DNA of 64,000 nucleotides from assembly GCA_947247005.1 (NCBI GenBank), contig OX365948.1, positions 36,212,601-36,276,600 of the forward strand, given 5' to 3'. The translations under genes and the position numbers were made by a program. The notes under the pieces are model-generated. The model was given only the letters and a program-made list of their open reading frames with translations. It was not told where the DNA came from and did not search any database. This stretch comes from Spisula solida (Eukaryota > Mollusca > Bivalvia > Venerida > Mactridae). Below, piece by piece: positions 36,629 to 54,485 of the stretch (within the stretch, counting starts at the first letter, position 1; each line of letters begins with the position of its first letter).

Positions 36629-36633
<5 letters not shown>

Positions 36634-36776
36634 GCAAGCTGCATTCGAGGTGGTGACTGCCATGTTAAAGTTCAACGGTATTTTGTTATCATTTAGATAA
36701 ATTTTAACTTTATCAAGATAAGTAAGTGACTGGATTCCACTACAAACAATCTATTTTAGCCCAGTCTGAAAGAAGC

Positions 36777-37521
36777 ATGGATATTATATACGTTGTGGTG
36801 TTATGGGCTGGTGGATTATGGAACTCCTCACTTGTGTTTGGTGGGCCTACAGATGTAGAGAACCACTTACATGATATTCGTTATGAACTGAACAATCTGA
36901 AATTATCAAATGAACGTCACGAACGCAAAATAATGCGTTTAGAAAGACAAGTAAGCGAATGCAATACGAAGATCTAACGAAGCAGACATCGTCTGTAACT
37001 CGTATTGAGCAGGGATTAGCAGATATCGAACAGATAATGGAAGCGAGTCATCATGAGCTGGTAAAAAGGTTAGAAGCCGTGGAAATGGTTATAAGATGGA
37101 GCACTACATGACAGACAAAGATGCTTCAACTGAAATGGAGGATGGGCTGAGGGTGAAACCTGACACTGCTTAAGATGAAAATGGATCCGGATTACTAACT
37201 GCAACTAAAAGGTAAGTTATTATAAGATCATTTAGATATTTGCAAATCAGAAAATGTGTAGCATGCCTTGCTTGTCCAATTTTCTTGCTATGGTAGATAT
37301 CGATTAATACTTTTGTTACAAAAGTATTTGTGATAGCTTTGTTATTTTGTGTTTCTTTCTTCTTTTGCATTTTTGCAAGAAAATCTCCCAACATCAAACA
37401 TATTGTTCCAGTAACAGGACATCCTACTAGAGTAGCATTCACTGCTCATACGCAATCCCAGATTGGGTTAAAGATGGGGTTCAGCGAAACATTACCTTTT
37501 AATACCGTTCAAACAAACTAA
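36777..37521 (+). pseudogene. C1q-domain protein pseudogene (unit A)
   Basis: The ATG at 36,777 opens a signal-peptide-like start (MDIIYVVVLWAGG) followed by a heptad-rich coiled coil (HLHDIRYELNNLKLSN). The frame stops at 36,975; continuation needs a frame change to 37,109 (TGA) and another to 37,171 (TAA). A good donor GTAAGT at 37,212 and an acceptor ending at 37,379 remain. Exon 2 encodes PVTGHPTRVAFTAHTQSQIG and FNTVQTN, which resemble the opening strands of a C1q domain. An in-frame TAA at 37,519 then falls exactly where C1q domains read N-x-G; beyond it GNTFNP and NDNQLFHTEI still look C1q-like. Bivalves have large families of secreted C1q proteins, considered immune lectins. The lesions make this copy very unlikely to work. 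Confidence 0.6.
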
Positions 37522-37697
37522 GGAAACACTTTTAACCCCATCATCCCCGGTTCGCGGTTTGTACTATTTTACTGCTTATATGCTTCTATAATGAATGACA
37601 ATCAACTATTTCATACAGAAATAATAACAGGTGGAATGAATATTGCAAAGATGAGTAATTACAGTAATTTTCGCTTTACTTTTGCCACGTTTTTTGG

Positions 37698-37822
37698 TAG
37701 GCGTTTAGCGTCTCAATACGATCATTGTCCATTTCTTAATGCAACCTGAACCACCTTTAGGCTACAATGTGTATCCGCATTCAAGTAGTTCCAGAAACTG
37801 TCAACATTCCCAATACTGCTAC
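37698..37822 (+). repeat. Dispersed repeat following the C1q remnant
   Basis: Matches 14,608-14,735 in inverted orientation and the unit-B copy near 56,275-56,400. The best-conserved part is CCGCATTCAAGTAGTTCC through CCCAATACTGCTAC. Confidence 0.55.
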
Positions 37823-38374
37823 TGAAACATGACCCATTAGACAAGTGGTTGAGTGTATGACTAGGTGTTCTGGTAGAAATATATCTGCTCTAAATATTGG
37901 TCACTTATATATCTGTCGTGACATCTAATTGACTAAATACTTGCATTAAAGGTGGAATGGAACACGTTTCATGTTTGCTTATATTTGGTACCGGTGGAAA
38001 CTTACAATGTTATGACAATTCAGTGGTACATCGTGTATGACGCTAGTCCAAACGACGTTCAAATCAATGCGCAAACCCATTAAAATTTAAAACCATCTCC
38101 TCTATATGCACTACCCTGCAAACAACTTCGGAGTTAGCGAGGTCGTCTACATCAGCCAGATTGCAAATTTAGCGTCCATATTTTTACAAGGTATATGTAG
38201 AACATAAAATATATTCTATTTAGATACTAGTAATTAGACACCTTTGGCAGAACCCTTGGGAGGACAAGGACACATGGAGGGTCATTGATATGATCCAGGA
38301 CATCATTTTACAAACCACTGTGTATATGGGTCTATCGTAGGGTGCCATATGTTCACCTACGGGTTTCCATTGTT

Positions 38375-38645
38375 ATGCCCCCCTATCGATAGATGGGGAG
38401 GCATATAGTGATTCACCTGTCCGTCCGTTCGTCCGTCCTGGTTAACCCAAATTGACTGTTTCTTCTAGCATTAATATGGCTTGCTACAAAGCTTTCATAC
38501 TTGCATGGATGTTGTGTATGAACACTCTCCACACGCCAGTATCACCTAACCCCATTTTGACCTTCACCTTGACCTAATTTTGGACTTAAGACTTATTTAT
38601 GGACAAGGCTTCCACAGGGGGCATAAGCGTTTATTGAACGCAGTC
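38375..38645. mobile_element. 271-bp insertion with 5-bp TSD, unit A only
   Basis: Flanked by TTGTT at 38,370-38,374 and 38,646-38,650; unit B has a single TTGTT at the matching site (about 56,946). Starts ATGCCCCCCTATC and ends GGGGGCATAAGCG plus a short tail, so the GGGGGCAT ends are partly inverted. It carries CCGTCCGTTCGTCC words that are common in dispersed repeats of bivalves. Non-coding. Confidence 0.75.
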
Positions 38646-38760
38646 TTGTTTTTACAATGGTTTCCAGCCAGAGCACGATAAAAAGGACCCCTGGAAACTG
38701 GAGAAGGTCAACAGCATATTATTTGAAAGACACCTGAATACAATAGGAAGGCCACTGTTA

Positions 38761-40050
38761 GTGTACATGTTCTTTCTAATGGTGCTTAGGGTGTTCAAGG
38801 GTTCTTCCAATACTTTGCATTTGTCCATTCAGCGTCCAGTGAACTTCAAATTGTTAAGATTTAATGAATGGAAGCTGCCCTATATGAAAGCAACCAACCA
38901 CATATTGCCTAGTCCTATTTGTCACGGGACTCCCCCACCAAGCCCGTACAAGCTTTCTATATGCAGAGCATACTTGTATTTACCTTCACAATCAGCTTGG
39001 TAGAGCTGGCTGGATAAAAAATCTGGTTTTTTTCCATGGAAAATTCCAACGAAATAATCAATTCAGGCATATTTATTTGTCTTAAGTACAAAAGTGGTTA
39101 TTGTATAGTTTACATGTAGACAATACGAAATTATAATCTTTGTGTAATTCAGTTATGTAAGCCCCAGATAGCCTTGAAAATAAGTGTATTTTCAGGAAAA
39201 TAAAGCTTTTAGCTATTTCTTTCCAGAATTCTTGGATGAACATGTTAAAGTTTTGAAACAGACTAACGACCAATACAACTTTAATGTGTAATCAATGAAA
39301 ACACACTTCTTGTTCTGTGCAACATTTAAAGAAAGCAATAGACTGACATGGTTTAACATGTAACCCTATGGAGAAGATGAAACATGTACTCAGTATATGT
39401 GAGAGACGTAACAAATTGAATGGAGGGGTGACCACCCAATTACAGATATGGATTTTCTTGAGCCAAATTATCAAAGAAATAATTCTTGATATTTGTCCCA
39501 AAAAGCTGCACATGAAATATTACACATTCTAATTCGTCTTTTGATAAGAATAGAGTATTGAATAAAAGTTTAAACAGCCATCAGCAATACATGTGCCTCA
39601 GATAATTAAAATTTTGACATATCGGTCTCTGATAGTTGTAAATAAATTTCTATGAAGCCAAAACAAATATTGTGGTAGGTAGGCAGTAAAGTCATTTTTT
39701 ATTATTTTTTATTTTATTGATTTCATGCACTTGGAAATCAACCATCTGCGGTGACTTCCAGCAAAATGCCAATTAAACAAGTCAATAAGAATTGCAAGCA
39801 ATACACAATTCCCCTACCGGTTTGAAGCCATTTTCAATGTTCATAGCAACCCCAAAATATTTTTAGACGTGCATAATCCCCTTATTGCCCCCTATCCACA
39901 TAGCAAGTTTCATAAACCTAGCTTGGAAACTGTTTGAGTTATGTCAGGATCCAGATTTTTTGACAGACAGATGGAAGGTTGAAAACCAGTAGGGGACTAA
40001 TAATTAGGGTAGGGAACTAATCATTTTGCTTTAGCGTTACTAAATATAAG
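38761..40050. other. Non-coding duplicated sequence
   Basis: An 80-codon ORF at 38,761-39,003 is kept open in unit B (57,059-57,301) with a few substitutions, but it has no signal peptide or domain. Identity from recent duplication is enough to explain this, so no gene is called. The rest is intergenic sequence with short dispersed-repeat words. Confidence 0.4.
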
Positions 40051-41136
40051 GACCTTTCATTTCTACATGTACATAAAAGAGAAACAGAAATTCAATATTT
40101 GATCAGATTATTATAGTTTTATTTCATTTATACAAAACACACACCATCAGTAGGATTCTAAAGCTGCAATACAATCAGACAGGTTCATAAGTTGTTAAAT
40201 AGATACATGATAACACAATCACTTAACATACACAGCATTTCACAACCTTTGACATCATAGTTTGCTGTGTAATACAGACTTTTATATAACATATGAACAT
40301 TTAAACAAAGCCATATGAAAAGTTAGATAATCAGTTGGTACAGATGTTTACCAGGCTCTAGGATCAGAAAACAATGTGATATTTTAGTGTTATCATTTCT
40401 AGACAGTCATAGGTAACCTAAGGGATCATTCTTAGTTTCACAAATAAGGACCTTCACATAAATAGCAGTTTTCAAGGTCAGGGCTCTCGTTTGCTTTTAA
40501 GAGACTGAGGCCAGGGGCCGTGTCAGGGGCAAATTTTGTGTGATTTATAATTAATTTTTTGATAGGAGAACATCACAAAATGTTAAACTTACAAGCAAAC
40601 TATTTACTTTGAGGCTTTTTTCAACCTAATTATACTATTTGAGTTTGAAACTCATAGAAGTTCACGTAATAAAACATAGAAGTTCATTTAAGAATTTTAT
40701 TTCTATACTGGGTGCTAGGTCGCAGGTACAAATTTCACAGGTGTCAGTCTAGTGTAAAATCTAAAGCCTCGTCAGTCGGTCATCAGAGCGCTTTACTCTA
40801 GATGTTAAATGGATACAATAATATGTTAGATCCACAGCCAATATAACATCAAGTAATATATGCAAAATCTTTAAACAGAAGAAGATTAGAATAAAAATCT
40901 GTCCCAAGCAGAAGCATGGCAGTACTGAAAGCCAGGGGAATTTTAGTCAATATAAAGGAACAACATTTACTATTTTGCCCTAAACTTTGCCAAACATGAG
41001 CCCTGGAGGGGTCTATATTTAAAGGTTATACCATACATATAACTAGTAGCTGTGATTTGTTTCTTTTAAATGGTCATTAAGTTACGCATTCTTAAAAGAA
41101 CCATGTAATAATGTAGGGATTTTTTAAATCATAATA

Positions 41137-41637
41137 CGAGCATGTTAGAGTCCGTGCAGGCCAATTTATTTATAATCTGAATGTCCGAGCATGTTAGAGT
41201 CCGTGCAGGCCAATTTATTTATAATCTGAATGTCCGAGCATGTTAGAGTCCGTGCAGGCCAATTTATTTATAATCTGAATGTCCGAGCATGTTAGAGTCC
41301 GTGCAGGCCAATATATTTATAATCTGAATGTTCGAGCATGTTAGAGTCCGTGCAGGTCAATTTATTTATAATCTGAATGTCCGAGCATGTTAGAGTCTGT
41401 GCAGGCCAATATATTTATAATCTGAATGTCCGAGCATGTTAGAGTCTGTGCAGGCCAATATATTTATAATCTGAATGTCCGAGCATGTTAGAGTCTGTGC
41501 AGGCCGATATATTTATAATCTGAATGTCCGAGCATGTTAGAGTCTGTGCAGGCCAATATATTTATAATCTGAATGTCCGAGCATGTTAGAGTCTGTGCAG
41601 GCCAATATATTTATAATCTGAATGTCCGAGCATGTTG
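41137..41637. repeat. 49-bp tandem array, ~10 copies (unit A)
   Basis: The unit starts CGAGCATGTTAGAGTC and ends ATAATCTGAATGTC; early units read GTCCGTGC and later ones GTCTGTGC. Unit B has only about 7 copies at 59,431-59,783. It lies downstream of membralin, possibly in its 3' UTR or beyond. Confidence 0.93.
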
Positions 41638-42220
41638 GTGTTTAAGCAAGCTGATACAGGGGTTACGCTAGTTTTTGAATCTAAAGAATCATTTTGATAC
41701 TTTTGACTAAATTTTACCATTTTATGGACAAAACCCATGATTTTAAGAGAAAATTACCATAATCTTGAGGGTCAAAAAATGGCTTTTTGAAAAATTTCAA
41801 GGGTCAAAACCCCTACTCCAGAGTTAAATGGAATCTCTCAGTCTGTAATATATGCATAATCTGAATAATAAATATTACAAAAAATTTACAAACATGTATT
41901 TTCACAAAAACTCTTAAATCACACTGGATTCTGGAAGAGAATATAAACAACGACAATGGAATGGCAATGATAAACATGTCACATGACATCTATAAATAGC
42001 AACAAGGAAGATAATTGACATAGGATTAATGTTTACAATATCGTATCTTAGAAAAACAGTATGAATCCAAACTATCAAAGAAAACAAGAAAATACTTTAT
42101 TTGATAGGTACTTAACACTGATTCAGTTGAATATAAGAGGAGTAAATTGTTTTTACTGAAGACAGCACTAGGAGCTATTAATCAACACATATGCCCCATG
42201 GCAGCCCAATAGTAAACAAG

Positions 42221-42660
42221 AGCTGTCCACGAACAGCAAGCTCCACTATTCACAGTGCCATGCTAGGATAGTATAATCATTATAATTTATATTCAAACAA
42301 AATGCTTCATATCTGCAGCATTAACCTTTGCTGTGTAGAGGTTGGGGCTTCTAAGTCTTGATCGAGATTTTGTTGAGATGATCATTGTGACCAAGTTTCA
42401 TAAAGATTAGGTCAAAATTGTGACCTCTAGTGACTACACAAGATTTTTCTATGATTTGACCTTGTGACCTAGTTTTTGACCCCGAATGACCCAATATCGA
42501 ACTTGACCTAGATTTTGTTGAGGTGATCATTGTGACCAAGTTTCATAAAGATAAGGCCAAAATTGTGACCTCTAGTGTCTACACAAACGAATTGTGGACG
42601 GACGACGGACGAAGAGTGATCACAAAAGCTCACCCTGTCACTTTGTGACAGGTGAGCTAA
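42221..42660. repeat. Dispersed repeat with AGCTCACC palindrome
   Basis: Starts near AACAAGAGCTGTCCACGAAC and ends in AGCTCACCCTGTCAC-TTT-GTGACAGGTGAGCT, a strong hairpin. In between is a duplicated block with TGATCATTGTGACCAAG and GTTTCATAAAGAT (near 42,375-42,410 and 42,525-42,555). Non-coding; probably a bivalve dispersed element. Confidence 0.45.
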
Positions 42661-43665
42661 AAAGGGGGCATAATTTCACCAAAACGCTTGATAGAGTTAC
42701 CTAGCCATGTGTATGGGTTAGGTTCATGATTGTGAACAAGTATGCACAGTATCAAAACAATATATCAATGCACTTTGAAGATATGGGAGGATAAAAAACC
42801 TGTCTGTTCCTAACATTTGCATTTCCAAGTCCAAAAGGGGAATGTCACAGTGACCTTTGACCTCAAAATCAATAGCGTTCATCTACTACATAGTTTGAAA
42901 ATCCTAGGGCAAAGCGTTCTTGAGTTATTGAACGGAAACCATTTGAATAGTCAGAAATTGTGAAGGTCGCAGTGACCTTGACCTTTGACCTCAAAATTAA
43001 TAGGGGTCATCTATTGTTGATGACCAACCTTCATATGAAGTCTGACGATTCTAGGGCAAAGCATTCTTAAGTTATTGAACGGAAACCATTTGGTAGGACC
43101 GACCGACAGACAGGTGCAAAGCAATATACTACCTCATCAAAAATGTGGGGCATAATAATAAAAACTCTGACTATATAACATAATTGCACACATCAGTACT
43201 ACAAAGATGATGAACTTGAAAACACAGTGTGGCAAGATGTAGGAACAACAAGTATGCCTCACTGGATCTGACAGTGACCTTTGATTAAGTCATGGCTCAT
43301 TGACTGGTTATGACCAGCATTCCTATCTAGTAATTCTAGTTTGAGGTGAGGATCAGTGTTTAAGTACATGGGTACTCAGAAACTGTTTTTGATCTGAAAG
43401 ACAGACGGACAGACAGACCAACATGTGTAAAGCAATAAATCCCTCTTCTCTGAAGAAGGTCATTGAACAAAATGACATGAAACAATAATTTTATATAAAT
43501 ATCTAAATTCAGTAAAAATAAAACACTAATTTACACATTTTGGAACTCGATTCAGCTCATACCCTTAAAATATTATTCTATTAAACAATATTTAACACTA
43601 ATGTTGATAGTTATATCATATGCCCATACTGAATATTATAACAACATATAAGTACCGGTACACAT

Positions 43666-49363
<5,698 letters not shown>

Positions 49364-49562
49364 TTATCAAATTTTATAAGATACAAATGTTACAATATAA
49401 TTACTGAATACATTATTATGTCATACTGTATAAGTTGATACTTCAAAATGGTCAACAAGTTAGCAAATTGTATTATTCTGAATTTTAGACATTTGGTGTG
49501 AGGAAAAATTAGCAACTATCTTAGCAGGCGAAAATTACACTGGAGGGAAAGTTTCCATGTTG

Positions 49563-50560
49563 CTAACTTGACCACTCACACAGTACCTGACATTCAAATA
49601 CCTCGACACCGGTCAAACTTGACCACTTACACCGTACCTGACATTCAAATAACTCAACACCGGTCAAACTTGACCACTTACACAGTACCTGACATTCAAA
49701 TAACTCGACACCGGTCAAACTTGACCACTTACACAGTACCTGACATTCAAATAACTCGACACCGGTCAAACTTGACCACTTACACAGTACCTGACATTCA
49801 AATAACTCGACACCGGTCAAACTTGACCACTTACACAGTACCTGACATTCAAATAACTCGACACCGGTCAAACTTGACCACTAACACAGTACCTGACATT
49901 CAAATAACTCGACACCGGTCAAACTTGACCACTTACACCGTACCTGACATTCAAATAACTCGACACCGGTCAAACTTGACCACTAACACAGTACCTGACA
50001 TTCAAATAACTCGACACCGGTCAAACTTGACCACTTACACCGTACCTGACATTCAAATAACTCGACACCGGTCAAACTTGACCACTTACACAGTACCTGA
50101 CATTCAAATAACTCGACACCGGTCAAACTTGACCACTCACACAGTACCTGACATTCAAATAACTCGACACCGGTCAAACTTGACCACTTACACCGTACCT
50201 TACATTCAAATAACTCGACACCGGTCAAACTTGACCACTTACACAGTACCTGACATTCAAATAACTCGACATCGGTCAAACTTGACCACTTACACAGTAC
50301 CTGACATTCAAATAACTTGACACCGGTCAAACTTGACCACTTACACAGTACCTGACATTCAAATAACTTGACACTGGTCAAACTTGACCACTTACACAAT
50401 ACCTGACATTCAAATAACTTGACATCGGTCAAACTTGACCACTTACACAGTACCTGACATTCAAATAACTTGACACCGGTCATACTTGACCACTTACACA
50501 GTACCTGACAGTCAAATAACTCGACACCGGTCAAACTTGACCACTTACACAGTACCTGAC
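49563..50560. repeat. 51-bp tandem array at the unit A/B junction
   Basis: About 19-20 copies of a unit starting CTTGACCACTTACACAGTAC and ending AACTCGACACCGGTCAAA. 51 is a multiple of 3 and the unit lacks stops in one frame on each strand, so long ORFs (about 250 and 199 codons) appear on both strands; they are artefacts. Later copies accumulate CTTGACA and CATCGG variants. The array ends exactly where unit B begins. Confidence 0.95.
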
Positions 50561-50746
50561 AGAATATGTGCACTAGTCGCATAGTACGTAACTACATTTT
50601 GCCATTTTGTTATAAAAGCTAATATATCACTAATGAAAATATCTATCTTCATTTTGGTGATGCATCTGTCATTTTTTGCTATCAAACAAATGTATCATGC
50701 ATCTACTTAATATTCATGCCCAGCCTCGTGGCTTGTTAACCAGTTC

Positions 50747-50755
50747 TATATAAAG
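50747..50755 (+). promoter_or_regulatory. TATA box, unit B shell-matrix-like gene
   Basis: TATATAAAG in the same context as unit A. Sequence more than about 186 bp upstream is the 51-bp array rather than the native upstream region, so distal control elements are not shared with unit A. Confidence 0.6.
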
Positions 50756-50777
50756 CCAACGAAACGCAAGTAAGAAA

Positions 50778-50810
50778 CAGTTTTTGGCAAACCTACAGAT
50801 CCGAACTCAA
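50778..50810 (+). other. Noncoding exon 1 (5' UTR), unit B gene
   Basis: Contains TTGGCAAACCT and ends before donor GTAAGTT at 50,811; the intron ends with TACTTTCAG at 53,001. Nearly identical to unit A exon 1. Confidence 0.55.
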
Positions 50811-50920
50811 GTAAGTTATTGTACTTTTTCATTTGTATTAGATACTGATAATAAATTACCAGGCAAAAAAGAAGTCTTCGCAAAACATATTGTAATATTG
50901 GTAGCGTTAATTTTGCCACC

Positions 50921-51088
50921 ACTAGAGCCCACAGGTAACTGTATCATTGATTAAGATTTAAAAAAATAAGAAAATGTAAAATTTATATATTCATATTCAT
51001 GAATGTAGACATTAAAAAATATATAATATATATATTATTTGTTTCTCTCTTAATCAATGATACAGTTACCTGTGATATATAGAACCCA
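50921..51088. repeat. Intronic fold-back element, unit B
   Basis: Same 19-base inverted arms as the unit-A copy, but the loop is about 65 bp longer, with AT-rich sequence. Either the loop was lost in A or gained in B. Confidence 0.6.
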
Positions 51089-53003
51089 TTAAATAAGCAT
51101 CATTTTTCAGTATTTGTTGCTACATGTCTACTGATCATGTCGTTTACAGGCTTCATTTATAGATGCTATCATTATTGTTAAGTTATGCTTAGAAATAAAG
51201 GGTGTTTCTATTTGTGAGCAAAAATATCAATTCAAAATATGGCGAAGTTATTGAGTTTAAGCAGGTGCAAAATAAACACGTTATTATACGGTAGACGTTT
51301 CTTTCTTTATGTGTATAATGTAAATTTAGAACTATATATACGAGTATATTCTAGGCGGGTGTTTGATAGATACGCGAAAAATGCTTTTATTTTTCATCAT
51401 TTGTCGACAAATAGTAATACCTTGTAGTAATGTGACACAGCTTTCAGAATCTGGACATACGCACGAACGAACGAACGAACTACGGACCATTTTGTTTCAT
51501 TAATCGAAGTTTAAAAGAACGTGGTTTCATGACAAATTGTTGTACAACGTTCACTCGCTTTAAATAGCTGCTCAAATTTTCTTACAATATTCAAACGCGG
51601 TGCTAAGCCATCTATGACCAACTGTTCGAACGATTTTTACTAACTGTATAAATATTTATACTGACGGGGCTTAAATTTCGAAATCAAATCCCGCCGAACA
51701 ACTGTACTAAAAAGGTGAAAGTTTACCGCGGTTGCCATTTTGTATTATATTTACCCAGTTTTCTTTAACTTTTAACTCTTCATGTATTGGAGGAAATACA
51801 ATATCTTTTTGTCTGAAACCGTGCACTTCCATCAGTCAAAATCATTTATACTGGCTGACAACGAAACATAACCGTTTATATTAGACACTGAAAACACTTC
51901 ATTTCCAAAACGATAGATCATCATTAACTAGTACCTCTAAAACAGGAAAACTTGGTACATGTATTTGATAAACAACCACGTGATGCCATTTCATGACAAT
52001 CTAATTGAAACGTTTGTAACGGGTTTATATGCGTTGATATCAATTCGTATGTTTTGTATTTGCACGTCCAGATTCAGGTTTTAAAAATGTCCTGTTCCAT
52101 TCAATAAATTACATGTCAACGCCTATTTTGAGATAAATTTCGCATTTTAATACGTGTAGTTCTAATCTCTTTGGTGTTGCAATGAAATGGAATACCAGTA
52201 ATGTAGTCTCACTGTTGGTCAATACACCGTACACTAGTGAGATACTTAGCAACCTTTCTTTTACCATTGTTTTATACTGAACATAAGGAACATTATGCCA
52301 TTAAAGGTAGAAGTCGGGAAGTAATAGGGACAAATTGGCAATAAACAAATATTTCAAATAAAGTTTTCGGAATACTTCCGGGAGGGATCCCCGAAGCACC
52401 AAGATCCTCGGGGAATGATTGGGGATGCTTCGCGATAAAACAAATTCTGCGGGGCTTCCCAGAGGCATCTCCAACCCATTGGTGATGTTTCGCTAAATTG
52501 CCAGGAACCTTCGGGGTATTCTAATGTTTGGCGATATTTCGGCGAAACATTCGCGGTTTCGGAACTTAATAACAGAATATAAGTTGATATTTATCGGGGA
52601 AGATTTGGATATACCGAGCAAACTACCGATGTGTTGCCGACGTTATACGTTGGTCCCACTGCCTCGGGGATGTTTAGGAACTTCGGGGGAGTATCCGGAG
52701 CCTTCGGGAGCCTTCGGGATCCATCGGGCGCCATCGGGAGAAATTATGTATAATTCCATATCGCCGATGAGGCATTTTTCTGTGGGATCTAAGCTTAAGC
52801 AGAGAATTTTGCATTAACACTATACCGATTTCTTAAAGCACTACTCGCCTAAAACATGGGAATACGCTCCAAACAGTTCCGTTTTGACTAAATGTAGTCA
52901 ACAACTTTATCAATGGAAACCAGTAATATAACCACTATTATTTCTTACCTATTGTATCAATGATATCCAGTCTAATTATACATGTACTTACATACTTTCA
53001 GTC

Positions 53004-53483
53004 ATGAAGGTCCTTTTCGTTCTCGCCCTTTGTGTGGCCGCATGCGTCGCCTATAAGAAGTATGGTGGCTATGGCGGATATGGTGGTTACGGCGGTGGAT
53101 ATGGTGGTTACGGCGGTGGATATGGTGGTTACGGCGGTGGATATGGCATGGGCGGTTACGGAGGATATGGAATGGGTTACGGAGGTTATGGCGGTTATGG
53201 TGGTTACGGAGGCTATGGTGGTTACGGAGGCTATGGTGGTTATGGCGGTTACGGAGGCGGCTATGGAGGATACAAGAAGAGGCCACATTGCAAAAAGTGT
53301 AAAAAGGGAGGTTATGGTGGATACGGTGGAGGTTACGGCGGTGGATACGGCGGTTACGGCGGTTACGGTGGTTACGGTGGTGGATACGGCGGTTACGGCG
53401 GTGGATACGGCGGCTATGGTGGTTACGGCGGTGGTTACGGCGGTGGATACGGCGGACATGGTGGTTACTTCAAAAAGGGATAA
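53004..53483 (+). CDS. Secreted Gly/Tyr-repeat protein, shematrin-like (unit B)
   Basis: 159 residues, one coding exon starting two bases after the acceptor at 53,001. Signal peptide, first Gly/Tyr block, basic hinge KKRPHCKKCKK (cysteines 96 and 99), second Gly/Tyr block and terminal GHGGYFKKG are as in unit A. It is 18 residues longer, by in-frame gain of GGY repeats on both sides of the hinge. Non-repeat parts, including signal peptide, hinge and tail, are unchanged, which suggests constraint or recent origin. It is either a tandem paralogue or the other allele of 34,022. The role is inferred as a secreted shell-matrix component. Confidence 0.88.
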   Translation: MKVLFVLALCVAACVAYKKYGGYGGYGGYGGGYGGYGGGYGGYGGGYGMGGYGGYGMGYGGYGGYGGYGGYGGYGGYGGYGGYGGGYGGYKKRPHCKKCKKGGYGGYGGGYGGGYGGYGGYGGYGGGYGGYGGGYGGYGGYGGGYGGGYGGHGGYFKKG

Positions 53484-53569
53484 TTAGCATTGCCCACTCG
53501 TTCTTAATGGTATCGACTGGAATTGAGAAATCGAATTGCATATGTTTTGTTTATGTATACGTTTCCGAA

Positions 53570-53575
53570 ATTAAA
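53570..53575 (+). terminator. Polyadenylation signal ATTAAA, unit B gene
   Basis: ATTAAA about 87 bases after the stop codon, in the same context as unit A. Confidence 0.55.
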
Positions 53576-54119
53576 ATATATACTTTGCAAGTTACATACG
53601 AGTTATTGAATTTGTAATATTATCTAAGCAGATGAACATATTATTGCCGTTATGTATTATTATAGTTATCAAATGTTAAACATGACAAATTTGATATAAT
53701 TATTATGTTCTTATTTCCGGTGTATGTCCCGGTGAATGTCCCGGTGTAACATTTTTCCGTACGATCCTTTAGTATAGAAACTACATACACAGGCTGGCTT
53801 TGATCATGATTAAACTCATGAGTTAAACTACAGACTGCGAAAACGTCCAGTTGTTAAACTATGGTCGAACTAACGTTAGGTCGCTCTTATTCTTTTGTCG
53901 GAGCCATCTTGAGACAACTCAAACGCATATAAGGGTTTTGGTGTCTGAAGAAACCAGACATGCGCAGATAATTGACTCACCAAACTATAGTTCACGTCAA
54001 TACATAGTCACTCTGACATGAATGGACGAAATACATATAGTCTTTACCACACAATGTTCACAACCTTCCTAATAATCCAATGGAACGAAACGTATAATTT
54101 CATTTTAACTTCGTGGTCA

Positions 54120-54485
54120 TGCTACGGTCACATTTGCCCTACGAGCTCCTTACGAGCTCCGTATGAGTTGATTTTGGAAAACTCGCACGCGCCCGTACGG
54201 AGCCCGTACGGACACCGTAGACTCGTACGAGCACTGTGCGGATTTTCTTAACTCGTACGGGACTCGGCGACTTGATAAAAATGTTTCACCGAGCTCCCGA
54301 GTTATCTACGAGCTCGTAGAAAAAATTCAACTCGGTAGTATCTCGCACGAGGTCCGTACGGACACCGCACGAGCTATGAAGAACTCGTACGGACATGGAC
54401 ATTCGCAAGGTTTGTCAATCGCTTAAGGTATTAAGGACATCGTACGGACATCGTCCTTACGAGCTCCGTACGGCATGTCGAGTGA
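54120..54485. repeat. CGTACG/GAGCTC-rich palindromic tract, unit B
   Basis: Counterpart of 35,345-35,690. The first third is rearranged, with an extra CCCGTACGGACACCGTAGAC-type stretch. The rest is near-identical. Confidence 0.45.

Noticed and set aside
49568..50582. ORFs of about 250 and 199 codons on opposite strands over the same DNA
   Set aside because: Both are translations of the stop-free 51-bp tandem unit, not independent coding evidence.
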